Assembly (NCBI RefSeq): GCF_000262045.1
Contig: NZ_AJVF01000013.1
Location: 186,001 to 250,000, forward strand
Direction of reading: 5' to 3'
Length of the DNA stretch: 64,000 nucleotides
Origin: Bacillus siamensis KCTC 13613
GTDB lineage: Bacteria; Bacillota; Bacilli; Bacillales; Bacillaceae
Shown here: piece by piece, positions 19,001 through 31,000 of the stretch
Position numbering within the stretch: the stretch's first letter is position 1
How the letters are laid out: the number at the start of each line of letters is the position of its first letter
Made by a program: the position numbers and the translations under genes
The notes under the pieces: generated by a model
Seen by the model: the letters and a program-made list of their open reading frames with translations, nothing else
Databases searched by the model: none
What the model was told of the DNA's origin: nothing

Positions 19001-22000
19001 CATGTCTTCAGAATCTTCTTTCGCTGCATCGAGGAGGTCGATGACTCCGTCAAACGCCTGCCAGTCATATTCACCGGTAAAGCCTGATGCGGTGATGATA
19101 CGGTGATTCGGTATATGCGCTGCGATTTCTTCTGCGAGATTGATTGTGTCCCCGCCTGTCAAAATCGCAACGGGGCGTGTATACGGTGCACGCAGTTCAA
19201 GCGGGCTCTGTTCCCATTGTTTCGTCAGAATACGTTTGATCCGTTCCTCTGTATGGACCTTATTTTTATCAGGATTCTCAGGCACCCAATACGTGTCTTT
19301 TGCGAATGGATAAGACGGTAGACTGAGTAAACGCGGCGTGCCTTTTTCATACAGCCGGTTCCAATTCAACACGCCGCCTTTCACCCATACCTCTGCCAGC
19401 TTGGCGAATTTTCCTTTTCTGATCCAGGCGTCAATGACGATGTCCATATCTTCATCCGCCGTAAACAGTGCAAACGTATCTTTATTGCGGTGGGACTGGC
19501 CGGTATACAGTCCGGCGATGTTTTTCTCATTTTCCGTAAAAGCTTCCAGCTTTGTTTCCAATTCCGCCATCGTCGCTGCAAGAATGGCCAGACGCTCTTC
19601 CATTTCGTCTCTTCCGGTTTGCAGCGTATAAGCGACAGCCGCCAAGTCTTGATCTGTGTACGGCGTTTGGCGGATCGCTTTTTGCAGCTGCTGCGCCTGT
19701 TCAAACAGTTTTTCTTTTGATTTGGCGGACAGAAGGATGATCGCCGGGTTTTCCGGACCGTGCTCAGGCTGAGCGGTTTCTTTCGGAACATACTCTTCAA
19801 TGACAATATGGGCGTTGACCCCGCCGATGCCAAATGAGCTGACCCCGGCCCGGCGCGGAATCGCATTTCCGTTTCTATCTTCCGCAGCGGTCCACTCCTG
19901 ATTTTCCCGCACAATGTAGAAAGGACTGTCATCCAGCTGAATGTAAGGATTGATCGTCTCGCAATGAAGGCTTTTCACCAGCGTTTTGTGCTTCATTTGC
20001 AAAAGCACTTTCATGACGCCTGATACTCCCGCGGCAAGCTCTAAATGGCCGATATTGCTTTTGACCGAACCGATGCCGCAGCGGTGACCGGAGACTTCAG
20101 GCTCTTGATTTGTTTTCGCCAGCTCGTGAAACGCCGCTTTCAAACCGTTTATTTCAATCGGATCACCCAATTCCGTTCCTGTACCGTGCGCTTCAATATA
20201 AGTGACGGTGCTCGGGTCTACTCCCGCTTTCCGGTATGCTTTCACCAATAAGTCAGCCTGCAGTTTCGGATTCGGCGAGGTTAACGTATTCGCCCGGCCG
20301 CCGTGGTTTTCAGCCGTCCCGCGGATGACGCCGTAAATCGGATTTCCGTCCCGTTCGGCATCTGTCAATTTCTTCAGCATCAGAATGCCCGCGCCTTCTC
20401 CTCTGACATACCCGTTGGCGTCTTTGGAAAAGGTTTTGCATTTTCCGTCTTTGCTGAGCATGCCTGCTTTGCTGTAGCTGATATGCGCTTCTTCCGTCAA
20501 AATCGTATTGATCCCTCCGGCAATCGCCATGTCACATTCTCCGTTTTCTATGGCGGATACCGCCCGATGGATCGCCACAAGCGAGCTTGAGCATGCTGTT
20601 TCAATCGGCTCGCTCGGCCCGTGAAGATTTAACAGATAACTCAGACGGTTCGGACCTATGGAAGGAATCATGCTGCCTGTCGCTGCATGTCCTTCCGGCG
20701 CAAGACCTGCTCTTGTGAACAAATCTTTATAACCGGTATTTCCGGTTCCGATAAAGACGCCCGTATTTGTGCCGGAAAGGCTCTCCGGCTTACAGCCCGC
20801 ATCTTCTATCGCCCGCCACGCATAAGTCAATAACAGCCGCTGCTGCGGATCTAAATATTGGGCTTCCCGCGGTGAAATTCCAAAGAACAGCGGATCAAAT
20901 TCAGCTATTCCGTCGATAAAGCCGCCCCACTTGATATTCGTTTTATTCCCTTCAAGATTCGGGTCGCCACTAAACACTTCCCAATCCCAGCGGTCTTTCG
21001 GAATCGTTGTGATAGAATCTTTTCCTTCTTTCAGATTGCGCCAAAATTCCTCTATATCTTTTGCGCCCGGGAATCGGCCGCTGATTCCGACAATCGCAAC
21101 CGGGTCAAAGCGGCGCGGTTCATTTGTCTCTGCCGCAGCGTGCATTACCGTCGCGAAACGCGTTCTTCGCTGCGTTTTCGGCTTATGGGCTTTTGGCTGC
21201 TCTTTTTTCGGCGTCTCTTTCTTCTTTTCGCCGAAACGGCCCGGGTGCTCTTTTGCCAAATATCCGGCCAGGCCGCTGATCGTCCCGTGCTCAAAGAAAA
21301 TCGTCGGCGCCAGCTCCAGCTGATACGCTTCATTTAATTGATTTGTAAAGACGGTGAACGTTACGGAATCAAAACCGTATTCACTCAATTCCGTCTCAAT
21401 CTCAATATCCTCACGGCCGACTTTTAAAATTCCGCTTACCATGTCTGTCAAAGCGGTATGAAGCATCGGAAGAGCTTCCTCTTCATCTTGTTTTTCTTCC
21501 GGCTGAGAAGGAGAGCCGGCATCCTCACCTGTCAAATATTCCGCTAAACTGCGGATCGTGCCGTGCTCAAAGAAGATCGTCGGTGCCAGCTCCAGCTGAT
21601 ACGCTTCATTTAATTGATTTGTAAAGACGGTAAATGATACAGAATCAAAACCGTATTCACTCAGCTCCGTATCGATATCAATCTCGTCTTGGCTGACTTT
21701 TAAAATCGAACTGACCATTCGGATAAGCGAATCGTGCCATTGGCCTGATGAAACGGCTGATACAGGCTCTGCCGTCTTCTCCTGCTGTTTGTCAGCTTCA
21801 GAAATGGATAGGAACGTCTGTTTCAATTTTGCCTTGTAGCCTTCAGCTGCTAAAATTTGCGGCTTTTCCTGAGCCAGACCTTCATAGAATGCAGACAGGC
21901 CGGCCGCCTTTTGAAGCGGAACCATGCCGAAAGCTTTTTTCATCATTCTCTCCGTCTCGTCTCCCGCCTGCATACCGCCGTCTTTCCACAGCGTCCAGTT

Positions 22001-25000
22001 AAAGGCGACCGTTTTTCCGTGCCGCAGGCCATTCTCCGTAAGGGACTGCCTGTAAGCGGCGTACGCATCCATAAACGCGTTGCCGGCGGCATAATCAGCC
22101 TGCCCGACATTGCCGAGAACGCCGGAAACACTGGAGAACAATACGAAAAAGTCAAGGCTGCAGTCTTTGCTGGCTTCATCTAAATAAGCAGTGCCGATCA
22201 CTTTCGGATCAAGCACTTCCCGGAATTCTTCCTTCGTTTTTTGCAGCAGGAAGCGGTCTTGTATCACGCCCGCAGCGTGAATAATTCCGTTAAGCTCCCC
22301 GAATTCCGCCGTAATCTCTTTTATCAGCGCCTCATTTTCCCGCCGGTCTGCCGCATTCAGCTTTTTCCAGATGACATGTGCGCCCGCATGTTGAAGCATG
22401 GCGATTTCACGCTGCTTGGCTTCTGTCACATTTGAGCGGCCGGTCAGAATGATCTTCGGGTGTTTTACGCGATCAGTGATTTCTTTTGCAAACATCAAGC
22501 CTAAGCTTCCGGCGCCTCCGGTAATCAGGTATACGCCTTCGTCCTTCCAGACGGGTCCGCTTCCTGCAGGATGCATTTCTTCCCAGGCCTTCACATACCT
22601 TTTTTCTCCTTTATAACGGATGTGTTTATCATGCGGCCGATGACTGTCGTTTTTTAGTTTTTGAGCGACAGCAGGTATTTTGCCGATTGAATCTATTTCG
22701 ATGAGCTGACAGTCAAGTTTTCCGTATTCCAGCTCGGCTGTTTTTAACAAACCTGTTAATCCGGCAAACAATTGCTGGCTGCCGTCTGCTGAAATAACGG
22801 TCTGAATCAGAATGCGGCCCTGCCTTTTTTCGCTCATGATCCGCCGAATGTGTTCAGCGATCATCTGCGCATAGGTTTGGAAGCGTTCAGCGGCTGTTCC
22901 GCCCTCACCTTCCGCAATCAGCAGTTCAGCATCTTTCAGACCGGATGCCGCTTCATCTTTTAGATGGACTGCATCTTCACAAAGAATGATCAAATGCTCA
23001 TCAGCATGGACAGAAGCTTTCTCGGATGCCGCAGCTTCTTTCCACACCGGTGTAAACAAGACCTTTTCCGAGCCGGATGGCTGAGCCGATTCTGCATCGC
23101 CTTCAAGCACTCTCGTAGAGAAGCCTCTCACCTTCACGCAAAGCGCTCCTGTTTCGTCGTACAGGTCAATGTCGGCTTTCTGCACGGAATCACCAGTTTG
23201 ATATCCTTCGCTGAAGCGTGCATGCGCCCGCATAGTCGGCGTGCACGCTTTGATGACTTCAAGATATTCCAGCGCAAACGGCAGAATCAGCTTTTGTCCG
23301 GAAAACTCCTGCATAATGCAGATCGTCGCCGTCTGAATAGCCGAATCAATAATGCTCGGATGAAGCGTAAATTGTCCGTTCGTATGAGAAACAGAATCCG
23401 GAAGCTGTATGGCAGAAAGCACTTCTCTTTCACCGATAAAGGCGGACTTAATGCCTTGGAATGCTTTTCCGTGAAACATCCCCCTGCTCCTGCCTTCCCG
23501 GTAAAAGGACGCCGGATCAAGAATGTCCGCTGTGCACCTGCTTTGTATGGCAGAAAGGTCTGCCTCAGGCTCTCGGTCTGCCTTTATGATTTCAGCCCGT
23601 CCTTGGCTGTGCAGCACTTCTTCATCGTCAGCGTTTACGCTGTAAATGTCATACGAGATGATGCCGTCTTCTTCAGGAAACAGCGCAATATGGACTTGGC
23701 GCTCTTGTTCGTGAACGACGATCGGTTTCATCCAGACCGTATGATGGAGCGTTATTCTGTCTTGATCCTTTAATAAACCGCCAAGCGCCCGTTTTACCGC
23801 TTCATAAGACATTTCCAAATATGCCGCTCCCGGCAGCACCGCTTTTTCTCTGACCACATGATCCTTCAGGAAAAATTCAGAGCCTGTAAACCGTGAGCTG
23901 AACCGCTGAACGGCCAAGTCTGACGTGTTTTGCTGCACGAGCGGGTGTAAAACAGAGATTCCGGTGTGTGCGGCAGATGTTTTCGTTTCAGCTTTTTTCG
24001 GCCAGTACGGTTCCTTTGCAAACGGGTAGACCGGCACACTGATCCGCTTCGGATGCTTGTCTTTGTAAAGCTTGTGCCAATTGATGGCGACACCTTTACT
24101 CCACATTTCACATAGCTTCGAACCCTTTCCTTTCGCAAGCCATTTCTCAATGAGTTCAGCGCTGTCATCATCATCAGAAAGCCAGGCGATGTCTTTTGCC
24201 TGCTGTTTTTCTCCCCTGAAGCAGCCTGCTACAGCCGGCTTATCATTGATAAAATCGGCAAGCTGCCGCTTCAGCTCCGCAGCGCTGCTTGTGATAAAGG
24301 CCGCACGCTCCTCCATCGCTTCCCTTCCGACTTGGAAAGTGTAGGAAATATCCGCAAGATCGGCGTCCGTTTTTGCATCGAGAAAAGCCAGCAGCCGTTT
24401 TGCGTACTCCTTCAGACGGTCTTGTTTTCTGGCAGACAGCGGAATAATGTACGGACCTGTCCATTCTGCTGCTTCAGACACCTCGGGATATTCTTCAAAA
24501 ATCGCATGTGTATTTGTTCCGCCAAGCCCGAAAGAGCTTAAAGCCATGCGGTGCGCTGTGTTCTCACGGGTTAACTCTTTTTTTCCTTCCGCAACGTAAA
24601 ACGGAGAGTCTTCTAAATGAAGATGAGGATTCGGCTCTTTGTAATTGATGCTCGGCGCGATTTCCTGATGATATAAGCTCATGACGACCTTGATGCAGCC
24701 CGCCATTCCGGCGGCTGTATCCAAATGCCCAAGATTTGTTTTGACTGAACCGATGCCGCAGTATTGTTTTTTATCTGTGTATCGGCCGTACACAGATTGA
24801 AGCGCGGACAGTTCGATCGGGTCGCCGAGTTTTGTTCCCGTGCCGTGCGCTTCGACGTACGCGATCGTTTCAGGATGGATACCCGTCTGATCAATGACCT
24901 TCTGAATGACCTCAGCCTGTCCTTTGACGCTCGGCGCGTAAAATCCGACCTTATCCGCTCCGTCGTTATTGACGCCGATTCCGCGCAGCAGCGCATAAAT

Positions 25001-28000
25001 ATGGTCGCCGTCCCTAACGGCATCGGACGCTTTTTTCAAAAGTACGGCACCGGCCCCTTCACCGCCGATCATTCCGTCAGCAGCCGCGTCAAACGCTTTA
25101 ATATGCCCGTCGCTTGAAAAATTCAGCCCAGGCTGATGAACATACCCGGCACTTGATTCCGTATGAAGGGTCGCACCGCCGACAAGGGCGTACTTGGCTT
25201 CGCCGGACTGCAGGCTTTGAAAAGCCGAATGCAGGCCGATTAAAGAAGATGAGCAGTTGGCATGGACAAAATAGCTCGGCCCTTTCAATCCGAGTTTATG
25301 AGAAATCATCGTCGGAATCGTCCCGCTTTGGGCAAGAACCCATGACACATATCCATCAGGCGTTTCCAGCTGTGCTGTCGTCTCCTCCGGCAGCAGGCTG
25401 CGGTAAGAGTTGGCGCTTGCAGACATATACACGCTTGTTTCCGGAATGTCTGTTGAGACATATCCCGCATCCTCAATCGCCTTCCATGAATGGAGCAAAA
25501 GCATTCTCAGCTGAGGATCCATATATTCCGCATCTTTCGGTGAAAAGCCGAAGAAACCCGGATCAAACATTTCTTTTCCTTCTAAAACGGCTTTAGCCGG
25601 GACGAAGCCGGGATGATCAGCCAGTTCTTCAGAAACACCGAAACGGCGGAGCTCCTCTTTTGAAAAGAAGGTGATGCTTTCTTTGCCTTCTTTGATGTTA
25701 TTCCAAAACTCATAATGGTCTTTCGCTCCCGGAAACTCACAGGATATACCGATAACCGCGACGCTTTCTTCATAATAATCGGGAAATTTTCCCGTCAGGT
25801 TTTCGCGGTTTTCTGCATTCATTTTCTTTTCTGATACAGATGCAAAAACGGTTTCTTGCGGTTTTTGTTCAGCGATATACCGGCTGATGTCTTTTACCGT
25901 CGCGTATTCAAACAGCTCCGTCACACTGAAATCACAATCCAGTTCCCGCGACATCCGGTCAGTGACAGTTACGGCAAGGAGCGAATCCCCTCCCGCATCA
26001 AAAAAGCGGTCATCAAGCGCTATGTCACTGCTTTTTAATACGTCCTGCCAAATCGCAAGCACCGCCTGCTGAATATGAGATGAAGAAAATGTTTTTGTTT
26101 CCGGCTTTTTCTCTGTCAAATCGCGCGCTGCAAGAAGCTTACGGTCAACTTTTCCGTTCGGCGTAAGCGGCAGCTCTTCAAGACGGACAAAGGAAGCTGG
26201 CGCCATATAGGCCGGCAGCGCTTGTTTCAAATGCCTGCGCAATTCCTTTGAAGACGGAAGCTTCTCTCCGTTTTTCAGGATATAAAATGCGCAAAGCTTT
26301 TCATTTCCGGAGTGATTGTTTACAACAACAACGCTTTCCTGTACGGCCGGATGGGCATTCAGCCGGCTCTCAATATCTCCGGGTTCAATCCGGTAGCCGC
26401 GAATTTTGACTTGGCTGTCCATCCGTCCCATGTATTCAATGCGGCCGCCGGGAAGAAAACGCGCCATATCGCCTGTTTTATAAAGTTTTGATCCCTGTTC
26501 CAGCCGGTGGCTGACAAAGGCTTTGTCCGTCAGCTCAGGCTTGTTGAAATACCCTCTTGCCAATCCGTCTCCCGCAATACAAAGCTCTCCCGGCACCCCT
26601 TCTAAAACAGGGTTGAGGCTGGAATCCATCATATACACACGGGTGTTGGCGATCGGGCGCCCGATCGTAAGCGCGCTCTCATTTTCCGTTATACGCTGCA
26701 CCGCGGACCAGATTGTCGTCTCTGTCGGCCCGAACATATTCCAAGCCTCACTTTTCGTATCGAGAAACTGCTGCTTCAATTGCTCGCTAAGCGCCTCACC
26801 GCCGCAAAGGATTTTCACCTTTTCTTCATTTGTCCATCCGGAATGAAAGAGCATTTTCCACGTAAACGGCGTCGCCTGCATGATCGTCGGTTTGTACTCC
26901 TTAATCAGTTCTTTCAGCTTCCGGGCATCTTTTGTGACTTCTGTCTTACAGATATGGCATTCCGCTCCTGTGATTAAGGGAAGGTACAGCTCCAATGCTG
27001 CGATGTCAAAGCAATATGTCGTGACGGCAAGCAGTTTATCTTCGGACGAAAGCCCCGGTTCATGCGCCATCGAGATCAAGAAATTGGTCAGCGCCCGATG
27101 CGGAATCATGACGCCTTTCGGTTTGCCCGTGCTGCCTGACGTGTAAATGACATACGCCAGGTCTTCAGGCGTCACCAGCCGTTTCAGCGCCATTCTTTCC
27201 CCCGCGGTCTCTTCAATATCAGACCAATCGCGGTCAATGGCTGCTGTCTGCACCCCTCCCCAGTTCAAAGAGTGCTCTAAATCAGCTGTCGTCAGGCACA
27301 TTGAAATCCTGCTGTCAGCAATCATATATTCCAATCTGTCAGCAGGGTAAGAAGGATCAAGCGGCACATACGCTCCACCGGCTTTTAAAATGCCGAGAAG
27401 GCCGACAGCCATATGCAATGAACGATCTGTATAAATGCCGATGAGATCATCAGGCCCCGCGCCGTGCGCCTGCAAATAGAGCGCCAGTTTCGTGCTTTTT
27501 TCATCAAGTTCACGGTATGTCAGTTTTTGCTGTTCATATATAACCGCACAGGCATCAGGCGTTTCTGCCGCCTGACGTTCGAATAATTCATGGAAGCAGG
27601 CATCCGGATACTCGCGGCTTGTCTCATTCCAAGTCTTAAAAATCTTTTGCTCCTCGCTTTTTGCCATGAGAGAAACATTCTCAAGCGGCATATCCGCGTT
27701 TGCCGTCAAAGATTCTGCTGCCTGTACAAATTGGTTAAAAAGTCTGACTGCCCCGGCTTCATCAAATAATTCAGTGCTGTATTTAATCGTAAGATCCATA
27801 CCCGATGCTTCTTCCCACATTTCAAATACAAGATCATATTCCCCTTCCTGATGAATGCCTTTTACAAACTCACAGGAGAATTCCTTGTATTCATCAAGCA
27901 TCGATTGGTAGCTTGAATGCTGCAAAAAATTCTGATAGAAAAAAGCATTAGTGAAAATAGGCGAACCGTTCTGCCGAGGTGTCGCATGAACATCACGCAC

Positions 28001-31000
28001 CATTTTCGGAAACGGATAAAATGAGTGATCCAGTCCGTCCAAAACCGCATCCTGCACCTTTTGAACAAAATCAGCAAATGTTTCTTTCCGTCCGGCTCTG
28101 CTCCGGATGGGAAGCATGTTGAGGAAATGGCCGATCACCCCGTCAAAGCGTTCTTCCGGTCTGACCATTGCAGGCATGCCTGTCACAATATCTTCCTCAT
28201 CCGTATACTTGCTTAAAAGCACCATGTAGCAGCTCAGCATGACGGTGGACAATTGAATCGAACGCGATGCGGCAAATGCCGTGACATTTTTCAGCAGCCG
28301 TTCAGGAAGCCTGCGTGTCAGCGTTTCTTCTGTAAACTCCGGAGCACTGCTGTCCGTGCGCATCGGCGGAAGCTGAAGATCGGGCAGGCCGCCTCCGAGC
28401 TGTTCCATCCAGTAAGCGCGGTCTTTCTTGCTTTCCTCACTTGCCAAGTACCGCTTTTCCCAAACCGCGTAATCTGAATGTACGGAAGCACCAGCTGTAA
28501 ATTCTTCTCCCTGCAGCAGCGCCTGATAGTGATCCAGCAGACTGTGAATAAATGTAATGGATGAAATACCGTCAAACACGATATGGTGAATGACCGTTAA
28601 AAGATAATGTTCCGAGACGGATTTTGAAAGCAGCTGCACACGCAGCAAAGGCCCGCCTTCTTTGACAAACGGCTCTTTCACTTTTTTTCGTATCAGAGTT
28701 GATATTTGTGATTCATTGACGTCAGAAATATCTTCTTCCGAAAATACAAAAGGATCAGCCGCTTCTGCAAAATAAAACCCGCCGTCTGTTTCCTTTACGG
28801 CGCTTTTGAGTATCAGGTGCTGTTTTAATACAAGCTGAAACGCCTGTTTCAGTTTCTCTTTGTCGATTTCTGATGTGAATCGGAAACAGAGCGGGACATG
28901 GTATGCAGCCGATTCCGGCGACATTTTCTGCAATGTCCACAGCCCTTTTTGAACTTCTGAAAGCGCTGGCGCCGTTTGCTTGCTCTCCCGTTCTGCCGGC
29001 GGTTCGGCTTTTGCCGGGTGTTGGTCAGCGGACATGCTTGCCGCTTTTTCAGCAGTATAAGCGGCTAAAGCGCCAATCGTCGGGTTTTTGTGCAGCTCTC
29101 TTGCCGTCAGCCGGATATGATACATTTTTTCGATTGATCTGGCGAGTTTCATCATCTTAATCGAATTGACGCCAAGACTTTGAAGCGGTGTATTTGAATC
29201 AACAAGTTCATCCGCAATGGAAAGTTCCTCTTTCAGAAAGCGGATAAAATCCCGTTCAATTTCTTTCTCTTTAGAAACTGATTTCGAAGTGCCGTCTTCT
29301 TGCCCGTTATTATGTAATGAAGCAAATTGCCCTTGTTCGAATGAATGTTTCAGCTGGGTGCGCTGGATTTTCCCGATCGCCGTCTTAGGAATGTCTTCTT
29401 TTGCGACCGGAAGCAGATAATCTGGGGTAACGCCGATTCTCTGTGTCACGTGCTGGTGAATGTGATGAAGAAGCTTCGTCATGCGGTTCTCATCCAATGG
29501 AACAGATGTCACAAAGAAAATCGCCAGCTCATCTGTCGTGCTTTGATTCGGCCGGACGGCGCATGCCGCTGTATATGACGTTTCAATTTCCGGCAATTCC
29601 TCAACGGCTGATTCAATGGCGTGGCTGTAATAATTCACACCGTTGATAATGATGGCATCTTTCGTGCGGCCCGTTATCGTCAGACGGCCTTCCCGCAGAA
29701 ATCCGAGATCTCCCGTTTCAAACCAGCCGTCTTCTGTAAAGACAGTCTCATTTAAGTCCGGCCGCTCATAATATCCGCTCGTCACAGTCAGACCCGACAC
29801 TTGGAAGCGGCCGATTTCTCCTTCTTCCACCACCTGATTGCGGTCATCCGCAATTCTCATATTAAACCCCGGAATCGGCAGACCGATCTCCACGAAGCGG
29901 TCGTCATCACTCGTGTTTTCCAGCGTAAACTCATCTGAGAAAATAACCCCTGAAGACGTTTCAGACATTCCCCATGCGGGACGGATGGCATTAGCCGGCA
30001 GACCGTGCGGCTCTAAAAGCTCCATAATTCTGCGTCCGACTTTCGCAACCGCGGCCTCCCCTCCGTTCAGCATATAACGCATGGAGGATAGGTCCCATTT
30101 CCGCGTTTGAATCTCTTCTGCGAAATCGGCGAGGAGTCCGAAGGCAAAATTGGGCGCCCACGTGACCGAAGCACGGTAATGATCAATCAGATCGAGCCAT
30201 TTTAAAGGGTCCATCAAAATGGATTCACTCGGTATGTTGATTTCTTCACACCCGAGATAAACATCACGCAGATGAAGCATTCCGATACCGCCGACATGGT
30301 CAAAAGGCATCCAGTTAAACGTGACATCCTCACTTGTATAGCCTTGCATCTGAATATTTCCTTTGACCATGCAGACGATGTTTTCATGGCTGAGCATCAC
30401 GGCTTTCGGCGTGCCTGTGCTTCCCGAGGTCAACAGCAGCATCGCCAGATCTTCCGGACGGGGATAATGGCAGTCTGTATCCATTTCATGCGCGGAAAGA
30501 TCTTCTGCTGCCAAAGCGCAGAACCCGGAAAGCTCCTGATCCTTCGCCCATTCAGTCATCTCCGTCAGCACTTCACGGCTTGTGATGACATACGGCTGAT
30601 TCAAAAGCGTCCAAGCGTCTTTCAGTTTTTGCGTCCCGCTGTTCATTTCTGTATAAGCCGGAGCGGCCGCAAGCGGAACCGGGATCGCTCCTAAAAAAAC
30701 ACAGCCCCAAAAAGCAGGAATCAGCTGAGAATTGTCACTGAGCTGTAAAATGACTTCATCATGGGCTTTCACGCCTGATTGGCGGAGTCCTTTCACAATC
30801 GAAAGAGCGATCTTTTTCAAACCGCTGTAAGTCTGATACACTTCGGTGCCGTCAGGCTGTATATATGTGATGCCCTTTTGATCTCCCGCTGCCGCGGCGG
30901 TTTTATGCAGGACTTCAGGAATCGTCATCGGCTGATCCGCTGAAAGCCGCAATGATTTTCCATAGCTGACAGATGGCTTGAGTAACCCGCTTGCCTTCAT

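Noticed and set aside
22964-23773. Plus-strand ORF of 269 codons inside baeJ
   Set aside because: It is the longest antisense frame in the megasynthase but overlaps the DH-KR region completely, is rich in Arg, Phe, His and Cys, and resembles no protein family I know.
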